Shown here piece by piece: positions 1 through 9,471 of a stretch of 64,000 bases of DNA. The notes under the pieces were generated by a model. That model searched no databases. It was given only the letters and a program-made list of their open reading frames with translations, and was not told the DNA's origin. The stretch covers positions 310,001-374,000 of the forward strand of contig NZ_CP021874.1 of assembly GCF_002197645.1 (NCBI RefSeq), written 5' to 3'. Positions within the stretch are counted from its first letter, which is position 1; each line of letters starts with the position of its first letter. The translations under genes and the position numbers were made by a program. Origin of the DNA: Enterococcus wangshanyuanii (GTDB lineage: Bacteria; Bacillota; Bacilli; Lactobacillales; Enterococcaceae).

Positions 1-2306
1 TAACTGCTCCAACAACTTTCCAAGCCAAATTCTGGGGTTTTGGTTCAGATGGAACAGTTGGTGCGAATAAACAAGCAATCAAGATCATTGGTGATAATAC
101 TGATTTATACGCACAAGCTTATTTCAGCTATGATTCAAAAAAATCTGGTGGCTTGACTATGTCACATTTGCGTTTTGGTGAGGAACCGATCACGTCAACA
201 TATCTAGTAGAACAAGCTGATTTTATTGCCTGTCATAATGCCTCATACATTCATAATTATGATTTGCTTAAAGGGTTAAAAGATGGCGGAACCTTCTTAC
301 TCAATACGATTTGGGATAAGGAAAAAGTTTACCGCTTGTTGCCAGCTAAATTGAAAAAATATATTGGAGAACACAATATTCAGTTTTATATCATCAATGC
401 AGTGGAGCTTGCTCGTGAAATTGGTTTAGGACGACGCATCAATACAGTGATGTCTACCGCATTTTTTGAAGTCACCGATTTAATGTCACGGGATGAATAC
501 TTGCCATTATTAAAAGCTGAAGTCAAAAAAGCATATGGTAAAAAATCAATGGAAATCGTTGAGAAAAACTATCAGGCCATTGATCGCACCTTTGATTCGC
601 TACAAAAAGTCGAAGTACCAGCAGAATGGGCAAATATTGAAATTGAACCTGAAGAAGTCGATCCGACATTACCGAAATATATCACGAATATTCTACAACC
701 GATCAATCGCCAAGAAGGAAACGATTTGACTGTCGGTGATTTGATCGATAATGGCATGAAAACGGGTGAAATGCCAATGGGAACGGCTGCTTATGAAAAA
801 CGCGGCATCGCATTAGAAGTTCCAGAATGGCAAATGGATAAATGTACGATGTGTAATGAATGTGCCTTTGTTTGTCCTCACGCTGCGATTCGTCCATTTT
901 TAGCAGACGAAGCAGAAATGGAAGAAGCACCAGAAGGATTCGTTGCAAGAGAAATGCGCGGCGCAGACGGTTTGATGTATCGTATTCAGGTTTCTTTAGA
1001 AGATTGTACGGGTTGTGGTCTTTGTGTCCAAGCTTGTCCAGTCAAAGAAAAAGCCATTTTGATGAAACCATACGAAGAGCAAAAAGAGCAAGCAATCAAC
1101 TGGGCTTTTGCGATGACGTTACAACAAAAAGAAAATCCAGTCAGAAAATTATCTGTGAAAGGTTCACAGTTCAATCAACCATTGATGGAATTCTCCGGTG
1201 CTTGTGAAGGTTGCGGTGAAACACCGTATATCAAGCTATTGACTCAATTGTTTGGTGATCGAATGATGATGGCGAATGCAACAGGCTGTTCTTCTATTTG
1301 GGGCGGTTCTTCTCCTGTTACGCCGTATACAACAAATGAATGTGGTCAAGGACCAGCTTGGAGCAACTCTTTATTTGAAGATAATGCAGAATATGGTTAT
1401 GGCATGTATGTCGCAAATAACACCAAGCGCCAGTATCTAGCCGATCAAATTCAAGAAGCCATCGATAAAAAGTTAGGCTCAGAAGATCTGCAAGCTTTAC
1501 TTCAAGATTGGCATGAGCATTACCTAGAAGGCGAGGGAACGCAACAGCGGGCAACGAAACTAGCAGCTGTATTAAGTGATGAATATCAATCAGATCCATT
1601 ATTAGAACAAATCTATAAGCAAAACGATTTATTCGTTAAAACAAGTCAGTGGATCGTCGGTGGAGACGGCTGGGCGTATGATATTGGTTTCAGCGGAATC
1701 GATCATGTCTTAGCTAGCGGGGCCGATGTCAATATTTTTGTAATGGATAACGAAGTGTATGCCAATACTGGTGGACAAACATCTAAGGCAACGCCTGCTG
1801 CAGCAATTGCGAAGTTCTCTGCTGGAGGGAAACAAACCTCTAAAAAAGATTTAGGTATGATGGCGATGACCTACGGCAATGTCTATGTCGCACAAATCGC
1901 ACTTGGTGCAAATTCGATGCAGACGATCAAAGCGATCGATGAGGCAGAACGTTATCCGGGTCCATCATTGATCATCGGTTATACGCCTTGTATCAATCAT
2001 GGCGTTAAAGGTGGAATGATCGAAACCTTATCTTTAGCGAAAGAAGCCGTTGAATCTGGTTATTGGCAATTGTATCGCTATAATCCACAACTGGTCGAAA
2101 AAGGCAAAGACCCAATGATCATCGATTACAAAAAAGCTGATTTCACTAAGATGAGAGACTTCCTTGAAAAACAAACTCGTTTCTCTGCACTACACACGAT
2201 CAAAGACAATCAGGAAGTGGTAGAGCATCTCTTGACGAAAACGAAAGAAGATGCGGAAGATCGTTCAGAAAACTATGTAAAATTAGTGAGTCAGATCAAA
2301 AAATAA
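1..2306 (+). CDS. nifJ: Pyruvate:ferredoxin/flavodoxin oxidoreductase, 3' part
   Basis: The frame is open from the first bases, so the gene begins left of the window. The product oxidises pyruvate to acetyl-CoA and CO2 and passes electrons to ferredoxin or flavodoxin in the cytoplasm under anaerobic conditions. Visible parts are the gamma-domain end (AKFWGFGSDGTVGANK), two 4Fe-4S clusters (CTMCNECAFVCPHAA and CTGCGLCVQACPVKE), and the C-terminal thiamine-diphosphate region (ACEGCGETPY, ANATGCSSIWGGS, GGDGWAYDIGF, MDNEVYANTGGQTSKA). The order matches the single-chain NifJ fusion of about 1,200 residues. A strong terminator follows directly. Identification is secure; the true start is not visible. 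Confidence 0.97.
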   Translation, partial: TAPTTFQAKFWGFGSDGTVGANKQAIKIIGDNTDLYAQAYFSYDSKKSGGLTMSHLRFGEEPITSTYLVEQADFIACHNASYIHNYDLLKGLKDGGTFLLNTIWDKEKVYRLLPAKLKKYIGEHNIQFYIINAVELAREIGLGRRINTVMSTAFFEVTDLMSRDEYLPLLKAEVKKAYGKKSMEIVEKNYQAIDRTFDSLQKVEVPAEWANIEIEPEEVDPTLPKYITNILQPINRQEGNDLTVGDLIDNGMKTGEMPMGTAAYEKRGIALEVPEWQMDKCTMCNECAFVCPHAAIRPFLADEAEMEEAPEGFVAREMRGADGLMYRIQVSLEDCTGCGLCVQACPVKEKAILMKPYEEQKEQAINWAFAMTLQQKENPVRKLSVKGSQFNQPLMEFSGACEGCGETPYIKLLTQLFGDRMMMANATGCSSIWGGSSPVTPYTTNECGQGPAWSNSLFEDNAEYGYGMYVANNTKRQYLADQIQEAIDKKLGSEDLQALLQDWHEHYLEGEGTQQRATKLAAVLSDEYQSDPLLEQIYKQNDLFVKTSQWIVGGDGWAYDIGFSGIDHVLASGADVNIFVMDNEVYANTGGQTSKATPAAAIAKFSAGGKQTSKKDLGMMAMTYGNVYVAQIALGANSMQTIKAIDEAERYPGPSLIIGYTPCINHGVKGGMIETLSLAKEAVESGYWQLYRYNPQLVEKGKDPMIIDYKKADFTKMRDFLEKQTRFSALHTIKDNQEVVEHLLTKTKEDAEDRSENYVKLVSQIKK

Positions 2307-2330
2307 AAATTGATTCAACTGAAAAGTAAA

Positions 2331-2371
2331 AAGTCCGAGACAAACTAGCAAATAGGTTGTCTCGGACTTTA
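2331..2371 (+). terminator. Rho-independent terminator of nifJ
   Basis: AAAGTCCGAGACAA pairs with TTGTCTCGGACTTT around a short loop, followed by a T-rich stretch. It lies 25 bases after the nifJ stop. Confidence 0.9.
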
Positions 2372-2635
2372 ATTTCGATTAAATAGTGAGAAAAACGTAG
2401 TCACTTCAATAATTTTGAAAAATATGAACGATATGAAAAAGCGCGCTGTTCATTTTTACTCTAATCGTTCGAACCCAAGCAGCTTCCACCACTTTATCAT
2501 CAAAAATAAAAAATTTATCAGAAACCTGAAAAAAACGTTTCCATTGTGTTATTCTTATACTCGGTATTTAAGTAAAAAATACTAAATTAACTTTATACAT
2601 AGAAAATAGAGATGTCGATCATTAGGAGGAATAAC
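2372..2635. other. Intergenic region before the purine permease
   Basis: This AT-rich stretch has no ORF. I looked for a guanine/adenine riboswitch and saw none. A half-matching catabolite (cre-like) motif, AAAAAACGTTTCCA, lies near 2531-2546, and TATACT near 2557 could be a -10 box. Both are weak. Confidence 0.4.
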
Positions 2636-3910
2636 ATGATTCGTTTGAAAAAGCTAACAAAAGAAGGGCTCAAACGTGAAATAGTCGCAGGTACAACGTC
2701 ATTTTTCGCTATTTCTTATATTATCATGGTGAATACGGTCATTCTATCTGAGGCTGGAATGCCGAAAGAACTGACCATATTTGGAACGATTTTTATTTCG
2801 ATCATCGGGTCCATTTTGATGGGGCTGATAGCAGATGCACCAATCGTTTTGACGACGGGGATGGGGGTAAATTCATTTTTCACCTATACATTAGTGCTTT
2901 CTTTAGGTTTGAGCTGGCAAGAGGCATTAGCCGTTAGTTTTTGTGCAGGTGTCGTTTATCTGATTGTGGCTTTTACCAAATTGAGTAAATTATTTGCAGA
3001 AGTCGTTCCAGAAACGTTGAAAGCTGGAATAACCGTTGGGATTGGTTTTTTTCTGGTCTTGATTGGGTTGGAGAAAGGGCATTTGATCCTAAGAGGAGAG
3101 CATACGTTTACGCAACTGGCTCCGCTAAATGACAGTTTAACGCTGTTGACTTTATTTTCCCTGATATTGACTATTTTTCTTTTTATCAAAGGAATTCAAG
3201 GAAGCTTCTTCATTGGGATCGTCGTGGTGACAGCTGTTGCCAATCTCTTAGGCTTGGTAAATCCAACAGAACATTTTTCTTTAAGTAGTTTAAAAAATGT
3301 TTCTCATATTTTTCTACAATTAGATTTCAGTTCAATGCTGTCCAAAAGTTTCTTGCTTGGTGTCTTTGCTTTAGCAATGATCCTGATTTTTGAATCGATG
3401 GGCATTCTTAAAGGCTTGATGCCGGAAGCGGATGAAGATATGTATTTGCGTGCCTATCGCGTCACAGGCTTGATCACATTACTTTCTAGTCTGTTTGGTA
3501 CAAGTCCGACCATCGCAGCAGCCGAAAGCGCGACAGGGATCGAAGAAGGCGGAAAAACAGGCTGGACGGCAATCACGAGCGGTATCTGTTTCCTTTTAGC
3601 CTTATTAGCTTTACCGTTGCTTTCTTACATTCCAGATTCTGCTTTAGCACCAGCGATCATCATCACAGGCTTTTTAATGATCCAGCAAGTGAAAACACTG
3701 AATTTTAGCGATTTTAGCGATTATTTTCCGGCAATGTTGATGATCGTTTTGATTCCATTTACGATGAATATCTCTGATGGAATGGCTTTTGGCTTTGTCG
3801 CTTATCCGTTAACAAAATGGATCGCTGGAAAGAAAAACGAACTCTCTTTGCCGATGTGGCTGATTTCTGGGTTATTTTTAGTGTATTTGATCGTGAATAT
3901 CTTGATTTAA
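2636..3910 (+). CDS. AzgA/PbuG-type purine permease
   Basis: This 424-residue polytopic membrane protein belongs to the AzgA branch of nucleobase permeases, which import hypoxanthine, guanine or adenine with protons. Family signatures visible are FFAISYIIMVN near the N-terminus, TGMGVNSFFTY in an early helix, and GTSPTIAAAESATGIEEGGKTG, typical of the substrate-binding half. The start is set at ATG 2636 because AGGAGG lies six bases upstream; an in-frame upstream ATG (2612) has no ribosome site. It stands alone between two terminators. PbuG- and PbuO-type substrates cannot be separated from sequence alone. Confidence 0.92.
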   Translation: MIRLKKLTKEGLKREIVAGTTSFFAISYIIMVNTVILSEAGMPKELTIFGTIFISIIGSILMGLIADAPIVLTTGMGVNSFFTYTLVLSLGLSWQEALAVSFCAGVVYLIVAFTKLSKLFAEVVPETLKAGITVGIGFFLVLIGLEKGHLILRGEHTFTQLAPLNDSLTLLTLFSLILTIFLFIKGIQGSFFIGIVVVTAVANLLGLVNPTEHFSLSSLKNVSHIFLQLDFSSMLSKSFLLGVFALAMILIFESMGILKGLMPEADEDMYLRAYRVTGLITLLSSLFGTSPTIAAAESATGIEEGGKTGWTAITSGICFLLALLALPLLSYIPDSALAPAIIITGFLMIQQVKTLNFSDFSDYFPAMLMIVLIPFTMNISDGMAFGFVAYPLTKWIAGKKNELSLPMWLISGLFLVYLIVNILI

Positions 3911-3912
3911 TG

Positions 3913-3960
3913 AAAAAAGGACTAGGACATAACTCTACGAGTTACGACCTAGTCTTTTTT
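3913..3960. terminator. Bidirectional terminator, repeat-family hairpin
   Basis: GGACTAGGACATAACTC pairs with GAGTTACGACCTAGTC, with A-run and T-run flanks, so it can serve the permease (+) and the convergent ktrB (-). Nearly the same hairpin recurs at 19974-20020. Confidence 0.88.
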
Positions 3961-4110
3961 AAAACGAATAAAAGGTGAAGTAGAGGTAACTCCGTCGGAA
4001 AAATGAGTAAAACACAACGAAGGATGAGCTGATGCTTTCTCGTCAAAACTCGTCGCAGATAAATAGTGTTACACAGTACCTGTTTGGTTCTCAGAGCTAG
4101 ACATTTTTAT
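3961..4110. repeat. Intergenic repeat, copy A
   Basis: The stretch after the hairpin (CGAATAAAAGGTGAAGTAG, then CAGTACCTGTTTGGTTCT) resembles copy B at 20021-20096 (CGAATAAAAGGTGGAAGC, then GGTACCTAGTTAGGTTCT). Together with the preceding hairpin it forms a dispersed non-coding cassette. Copy A has drifted most in the middle. Confidence 0.6.
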
Positions 4111-4124
4111 CTCAACTTCTTTGT

Positions 4125-5522
4125 TTAACCAATAATAATTTTTTCAGAGGGGTATTCATAGCCAATATCGCGTGTTTCTTTTGGAACGAACAGCATCAAG
4201 GTATACAACATACCGATACGCCCAATAAACATCAGCAAGGCGATCATAATTTTTCCGACGGTCGTTAAATCAGAAGTAATGCCTAAAGATAAGCCTGTCG
4301 TTCCAAAGGCTGAAGCCACTTCAACAATGATGGCAATCAACGGATGATCTTCTGTCGCAGTCAAAAATAGAACAGCGAAAAAGCACATCGTCAAAGAAAG
4401 CATAAAAACAACGATCGATTTTCTTACATCATCTTCGTCGATCCTACGTCCAAACACATTGATTTTATCTTCACTTTTCAAGAAAGAATACAAGTACAAG
4501 CCGATGATCGCAACAGTTGTGGTACGGATTCCACCGCCAACGGAGCTAGGACTACAGCCAATAAACATCAACAAAGAAAAAACAATCAGTGTCGTTATCT
4601 GAAAATCCCCCAAATCGTTGATCTGTAATCCGGCATTTCTAGTGGTCATAGAATAAAACATCGAGGTGATCCACCGCTGGATTTCCCCCATACCGATAAA
4701 TAAGTGATCCTTTTCTAACAAATAAATCAGAAGTGTTCCGCCAACAAATAAAATGATAAAGGCTAGTAAAGCGATCTTGCTAAAAAGGGAAAAACGAAAA
4801 GGCAGTCCTCGTTTTTTCTTTTTAAAAAACACCCACTCTCGAACCTCCATCAATACAGGAAAACCGATCCCACCGATGAAAATCAAAAACATAATGAGAA
4901 GTAAAAACAAATAATCGTTCGCAAACGGAATGATCGAATCGCCTGTCACATCAAACCCTGAGTTTGTCACAGCGGAAATCGATTGATAGAACCCAAAGAA
5001 AATCGCTTTCGACCAGGTTTTATAATAGCCGGCATAATAGAAATAAATCGAAAAAAATGTACCAAAAATAATTTGAAACCACAAAATAATCGAAAATGTG
5101 ATCCGAATCAAACGGACGATCCCGCTCAGTTTTGGCTGATTCATATCAGTCATGATCAGCTGACGCTGTCTTAATGAGATTTTACGCTTCGATAAGATAA
5201 TGAAAGCTGTCGAGATCATCATGATTCCAAGTCCGCCAATTTGAAACAGGACTTCCAATAAAACCACACCACGGTCATTAAAAACAGAATTGATGTCAAA
5301 TGTAGACAATCCCGTTACACTAACTGTGCTGATCGCCATAAATAGCATGTCGATGAAATCCACATGTGAACCCTTTTCTCTAAAAAACGGCATAGAAAAC
5401 AGCACGTATGAGATAATTGTCATGATAATATAATATGAAACAATAATTTGAATAGAAGAAAAATTATTGGAAAAATGCCTTCCCTTTCGCTGTATCAGCC
5501 ATAAAAAACGGTTTCGATTCAT
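4125..5522 (-). CDS. ktrB: TrkH/KtrB-family potassium transporter membrane subunit
   Basis: The 465-residue product is a membrane subunit of a Ktr/Trk potassium uptake system. Four pore-loop glycine motifs typical of the family are visible: TVSVTGLSTFD, AVTNSGFDVTGD, MTTRNAGLQIND and ASAFGTTGLSLG. Hydrophobic segments run throughout. The start is ATG 5522, preceded by AGGAGG with six bases of spacing; a 20-residue upstream extension lacks a ribosome site. The usual cytoplasmic KtrA nucleotide-binding partner is not in the window, so it must be supplied from elsewhere. Confidence 0.93.
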   Translation of the reverse strand: MNRNRFLWLIQRKGRHFSNNFSSIQIIVSYYIIMTIISYVLFSMPFFREKGSHVDFIDMLFMAISTVSVTGLSTFDINSVFNDRGVVLLEVLFQIGGLGIMMISTAFIILSKRKISLRQRQLIMTDMNQPKLSGIVRLIRITFSIILWFQIIFGTFFSIYFYYAGYYKTWSKAIFFGFYQSISAVTNSGFDVTGDSIIPFANDYLFLLLIMFLIFIGGIGFPVLMEVREWVFFKKKKRGLPFRFSLFSKIALLAFIILFVGGTLLIYLLEKDHLFIGMGEIQRWITSMFYSMTTRNAGLQINDLGDFQITTLIVFSLLMFIGCSPSSVGGGIRTTTVAIIGLYLYSFLKSEDKINVFGRRIDEDDVRKSIVVFMLSLTMCFFAVLFLTATEDHPLIAIIVEVASAFGTTGLSLGITSDLTTVGKIMIALLMFIGRIGMLYTLMLFVPKETRDIGYEYPSEKIIIG

Positions 5523-5836
5523 AATGAACCTCCTGAATGTCATTAGAACAAGTATAGCAGAAAAAGAAAGATGGGCAAACAAAGAAAAAACACTTAGAGC
5601 AGATAAAAAAATGATTAAAAAGAAAAGGAATGTAAGACAAATGAAACAGAACGTGTTATTTTATGAAAAGACGAAGAAAACATGTTTTATTTGTGAAAAA
5701 AAAGTTAAATTCAGTGCTATTTTTCATTTTATAATTAGTGAATATGATTTTATCTGTATTTTTCTTAAATTATTATTGTGACTTATTTCACCTATAAAAC
5801 GTTTTAGCGTCTAAAATAGATGAGGTGGGGAATACA
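5523..5836. other. Divergent intergenic region ktrB / flavoprotein
   Basis: This is an AT-rich control region between divergent genes. An overlapping reading frame (5467-5781) runs into ktrB antisense, lacks a convincing ribosome site and is low-complexity Lys/Phe-rich, so I do not call it. A CRP/FNR-like site (5777-5792) and a palindromic AAAACGTTTT core (5796-5805) lie near the right end. Confidence 0.5.
5777..5792. promoter_or_regulatory. CRP/FNR-family-like operator
   Basis: TGTGA-N6-TCACC matches TGTGA-N6-TCACA, the site bound by CRP-type regulators including the anaerobic regulator ArcR of Firmicutes, except at the last base. It ends 44 bases before the start codon of the fumarate-reductase-like lipoprotein, a product that would suit oxygen-linked control. 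Binding is inferred. Confidence 0.45.
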
Positions 5837-7351
5837 ATGAAAAAAGTCATCATGAGCTTAGTCTCTTTGAGCCTGTTTGCAGGTTCAGCTGTTGGTTGTA
5901 GCAGCGATCAGGAAAAAAAGGCAAGCAAAGAATCTAAAGATAGCACAGAAGAAGTGACTTCTGGCGCTTCTGCAAATGGCTATACAGACATCAGCGAACT
6001 GAAAGATAGCTATGATATTGTGATCGTTGGTGCAGGTGGTGCTGGAATGACTGCGGCTTTGCAAGCCAAAGAAGCAGGAATGAATCCCGTTATTTTAGAA
6101 AAAATGCCTGTTGCTGGCGGAAACACGATCAAATCTTCTTCAGGGATGAACGCATCTGAGACGAAATTTCAAAAAGAAGAAGGCATTACAGACAGTAATG
6201 ATAAATTTTTTGATGAAACATTGAAAGGCGGAAAAGGAACGAACGACCAAGAGTTACTACGCTTTTTCGTTGATCATTCAGCCGATGCAATTGATTGGTT
6301 AGATACAAAAGGGATCGAATTAAGCAACCTGACGATCACAGGTGGAATGAGTGAGAAACGGACACACCGTCCAGCAGATGGCTCAGCGATCGGCGGTTAT
6401 TTAGTTGACGGACTTGTTCGTAATGTAAAAGAAGAACAAATTCCTTTATTCGTGAATGCTGATGTAACTGAAATAACTGAAAAAGATGATCAGGTCAATG
6501 GCGTTAAAGTGAAAGTAGAAGATGGGCAAACAAAAGAAATCAAAGCAGATGCAGTCATCGTAACAACTGGTGGTTTTGGTGCCAATAAAGAAATGTTGGA
6601 AGAATACGATCCAAAGCTTAAAGATTATGTAACCACTAACCAAGAAGGAACAACTGGTGACGGAATCAAGATGATCGAAAAACTGGGCGGAGCGACTGTT
6701 GATATGAAAGAAATCCAAATTCATCCAACTGTTCACCAAGAAAAATCATTCTTGATCGGGGAAGTTGTTCGCGGCGAGGGCGGTATCTTAGCTTCTCAAG
6801 AAGGTACGCGTTTTGTGAATGAAATGGATACACGGGATAAAGTTTCTGCAGCCATCACTGCTTTACCAGAAAAATCAGCCTATTTAGTCTTTGATCAAGG
6901 GGTTAGAGATCGTGCGAAAGCAATTGATTTTTATGACGAACAAGGCTTTGTAGTCGAAGGTAAAACAATCGAAGAACTTGCGAAAAAAATTGATATGCCG
7001 GAAGCAGCGCTAAAAGAAACGGTAGAACAATGGAACAAAGATGTACAAGCTAAATCTGATGCACAATTTGGCCGGGAAACAGGAATGGATAACGATTTAT
7101 CTACTGGTCCTTATTATGCAATCAAAATCGCACCAGGAATCCACCACACAATGGGTGGCGTGAAAATCAATACGAAAACAGAAGTACTAAAAGAAGACGG
7201 AACAGCAATCAAAGGACTGTATGCTGCAGGTGAAGTAACCGGCGGATTACACGGAGCAAACCGTATCGGTGGGAATGCCGTAGCAGATATCATTATTTTC
7301 GGGCGTCAAGCCGGAACAGAAGCAGCAACATTTGCTTCCGAACAAAAATAA
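5837..7351 (+). CDS. Extracytoplasmic fumarate-reductase-like flavoprotein (lipoprotein)
   Basis: The 504-residue product starts with a lipoprotein signal peptide (MKKVIMSLVSLSLFAGS then AVGC), a charged linker, and an FAD_binding_2 domain (YDIVIVGAGGAGMTAAL; VAGGNTIKSSSGMNA). It resembles flavocytochrome c fumarate reductases without a haem or FMN_bind domain. Active-site landmarks by family comparison: QIHPT near residue 295, the catalytic arginine in DTRDKVSAAI near 332, HHTMGG, and NRIGGN near the C-terminus. The T-E-x-V-R-G carboxylate motif reads IGEVVRG, so Thr is Gly. It probably sits on the outer membrane face and reduces fumarate or a related enoate with electrons from another surface carrier. 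Start ATG 5837 follows GAGGTGGGG. The next gene follows after 27 bases. Confidence 0.85.
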   Translation: MKKVIMSLVSLSLFAGSAVGCSSDQEKKASKESKDSTEEVTSGASANGYTDISELKDSYDIVIVGAGGAGMTAALQAKEAGMNPVILEKMPVAGGNTIKSSSGMNASETKFQKEEGITDSNDKFFDETLKGGKGTNDQELLRFFVDHSADAIDWLDTKGIELSNLTITGGMSEKRTHRPADGSAIGGYLVDGLVRNVKEEQIPLFVNADVTEITEKDDQVNGVKVKVEDGQTKEIKADAVIVTTGGFGANKEMLEEYDPKLKDYVTTNQEGTTGDGIKMIEKLGGATVDMKEIQIHPTVHQEKSFLIGEVVRGEGGILASQEGTRFVNEMDTRDKVSAAITALPEKSAYLVFDQGVRDRAKAIDFYDEQGFVVEGKTIEELAKKIDMPEAALKETVEQWNKDVQAKSDAQFGRETGMDNDLSTGPYYAIKIAPGIHHTMGGVKINTKTEVLKEDGTAIKGLYAAGEVTGGLHGANRIGGNAVADIIIFGRQAGTEAATFASEQK

Positions 7352-7378
7352 CTAAAAAGATCTAAAAGGTGAAAAATA

Positions 7379-9238
7379 GTGAGAAAAAAAATAGCATTAC
7401 TTGGAACATTTTTATTATGTACGGCCCAGTTAGCACCAATGAGTGTATATTCTGCGGAATTCGATGAATCGAGTCAACTCCCTTCAACATTAGTTAGTGA
7501 AAATAGAGAAGCAGAAACTCCAGATACAACGCAAGAGCTATCTGAGCAGATGAATGACGGAACCATTGATCAAGTAAATGAAAAGGAAGAAAGCATAGTA
7601 GAATCGAGTGAAAATCTGGCTGACGATAAAAACGAAATAGAAAAAGCTGCTGACCAACAAGATTCAAGCTTGATCCAGCCCTTAGCAGACTCTTTAGGAA
7701 CATTGGAGCAGTTGATTCCAAACAACCCAGAAGCGGTTGCTGATATTTGTGGAAATTTAGGTATTCTTTCAACAGATGAAGTAACACAAGAGCAATTAGA
7801 TACAATTACAACATTAAGAGCTGCTGCAAGCGGCTGGGAAGGATTTCAGTATTTGACTAATCTCACTGAACTAGTCATTTTCACTGGAATCGGCCATCCA
7901 GAGAAGGATGTTCAGTACCTAATACCTTTGACGCAGCTTGAAACGTTAACTTATGACGGTGCTGGCGGGAATGAGCATCAGCTGATTCCAAATGGAACCT
8001 CAAAAAAATCAAGTGTTGATTTGACTCAGTTTAATGAGCTGGTAGATAATGGATTTCCTCAAAACATCAACTTTATGAATTTGGATATTACTGTTTCTAC
8101 TCCAGCTTATAAATATGCTATTCCAAATCCGTTTATCAATCGAGACGGGTCTGAGAGTCAGGATATGAGTATTGAATCCCCTTCATCAGATATTTCTTTT
8201 GATTTTGAAAAAGGAGTATTTTTCACAGAGGCTGATGATGGGACTCTGTCAGTCCCAACTAATAATCTGATCGATGAACTTTATTTTGCAGATATCGAAT
8301 GGAAAATACAATATTATTTCGAAAAGGTTCGTTTTAACGTGCCGGTTTATGGAGATTTAGTTATTCAAGCAGATCCAGAAATATCATATGACGTTAATAC
8401 AACTATTTCTGAAGCGGCATTTCTTGCTGATATTCATGCCGAGTATGCAGCGAAAATGCCAGTTGAATCAGACGTAAAACTAACGAGTAATTTTTTAGAA
8501 GCAGTTGATTTTAGTCAACCGGGAGACTATAAAGTACAGCTTGATACAGTGTTAGCTCCAACGATCGATCCTGACGCAAAAGCAAAGCTTGTTGAGGTTA
8601 CGGTAACTATTTTGCCGGAAGTTAGTGGAGATGTCACTGTAAAATATGTTGATACACAAGGCAAGTCAATTTCTGAGGACATCGTCAAGTCTGGTAATAT
8701 AGGAGAAAACTATACAACAGAGCAACAAGAAATCGCTGGCTATACATTTAAAGAAGTCCAAGGAAATGCGACAGGTAAATTTACGAATCAAGCGCAAACA
8801 GTGACTTATATTTATACGAAAAATTCTGAATCTGTTGGAGCAGTGACTGTAAAATATGTTGATGAAGAAAATCAGCCAATTTCCAAAGACATCATAAAAA
8901 CCGGGAAATTAGGAGAAGATTACACAACAAAACAACAGGAGATCGCTGGTTATACATTTAAGGAAGTCCGAGGAAATGTGACGGGTAAATTTACGAACCA
9001 AGCGCAAACAGTCACATACGTCTATACAAAAAATCAAGCGACGGCCGTGAGACCGACTCCTACACCAGAAACGCCTTCTACTAAAGGAAATCAAGAATCT
9101 GGCAAGAATATTGGGAATAAATCATCATTACCAGTATTAGGCGAAACTAATCGCTGGATGTTTCCTATTCTCGGTCTGACATGTATCGCATTAACAGGAA
9201 TTATTTTATTGTTTAGAAAAAGAACGCAGCAATCGTAA
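7379..9238 (+). CDS. Cell-surface MucBP-repeat protein with atypical sorting signal
   Basis: The 619-residue protein has a signal peptide (about residues 1-26, ending VYSA), an acidic low-complexity region (30-105), and a segment with leucine-rich-like wording (YLTNLTELVIF, LIPLTQLETLTY, about 150-190). An unassigned middle follows, then two near-identical MucBP-like repeats (about 418-483 and 488-551, each starting VTVKYVD and ending YTKN), a Pro/Thr linker and a C-terminal anchor. The anchor has a hydrophobic helix and RKRTQQS tail, but the sorting motif is LPVLG (584-588) instead of LPxTG. The start is GTG 7379 behind AAAGGTG. It may be co-transcribed with the flavoprotein. Role: probably adhesion; ligand unknown. 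Confidence 0.8.
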   Translation: MRKKIALLGTFLLCTAQLAPMSVYSAEFDESSQLPSTLVSENREAETPDTTQELSEQMNDGTIDQVNEKEESIVESSENLADDKNEIEKAADQQDSSLIQPLADSLGTLEQLIPNNPEAVADICGNLGILSTDEVTQEQLDTITTLRAAASGWEGFQYLTNLTELVIFTGIGHPEKDVQYLIPLTQLETLTYDGAGGNEHQLIPNGTSKKSSVDLTQFNELVDNGFPQNINFMNLDITVSTPAYKYAIPNPFINRDGSESQDMSIESPSSDISFDFEKGVFFTEADDGTLSVPTNNLIDELYFADIEWKIQYYFEKVRFNVPVYGDLVIQADPEISYDVNTTISEAAFLADIHAEYAAKMPVESDVKLTSNFLEAVDFSQPGDYKVQLDTVLAPTIDPDAKAKLVEVTVTILPEVSGDVTVKYVDTQGKSISEDIVKSGNIGENYTTEQQEIAGYTFKEVQGNATGKFTNQAQTVTYIYTKNSESVGAVTVKYVDEENQPISKDIIKTGKLGEDYTTKQQEIAGYTFKEVRGNVTGKFTNQAQTVTYVYTKNQATAVRPTPTPETPSTKGNQESGKNIGNKSSLPVLGETNRWMFPILGLTCIALTGIILLFRKRTQQS

Positions 9239-9247
9239 AAGAGAGTA

Positions 9248-9300
9248 AGACAACAAGGAAATTGGTTCTAAATGATCAATTCCTTTGTTGTCTATTTTTA
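9248..9300 (+). terminator. Terminator after the surface-protein gene
   Basis: AGACAACAAGGAAATTG pairs with CAATTCCTTTGTTGTCT around a 12-base loop, followed by ATTTTTA. Confidence 0.88.
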
Positions 9301-9471
9301 TCCAAATTTGCCTGTTAAAGTTCAAATTTTTTATAGGTATAAAAACAAGAATCGAATCTCAAATTTTACAGAAAAATCGATTGTTGTATAGGCATTAAAT
9401 TTACCACTGTAAAAAACTGCAGTTTTATAGTAAAATACGAGAGGAACAAAACGAAAGGTGACGACGGATAA

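Noticed and set aside
2531..2546. Catabolite-repression (cre) site
   Set aside because: Only half of the pseudo-palindrome matches; kept as a weak note only.
2372..2635. Purine riboswitch before the permease
   Set aside because: The conserved loops and three-way junction of the purine aptamer were not found.
5467..5781. 104-codon ORF antisense to the ktrB start
   Set aside because: Overlaps ktrB and its ribosome site, low-complexity Lys/Phe content, no usable ribosome site.
9396..9432. CopY/BlaI-like dyad upstream of tdk (TACCACTGTA)
   Set aside because: One core mismatch to TACA-N2-TGTA and no biological reason at tdk; probably chance in AT-rich DNA around CTGCAG.
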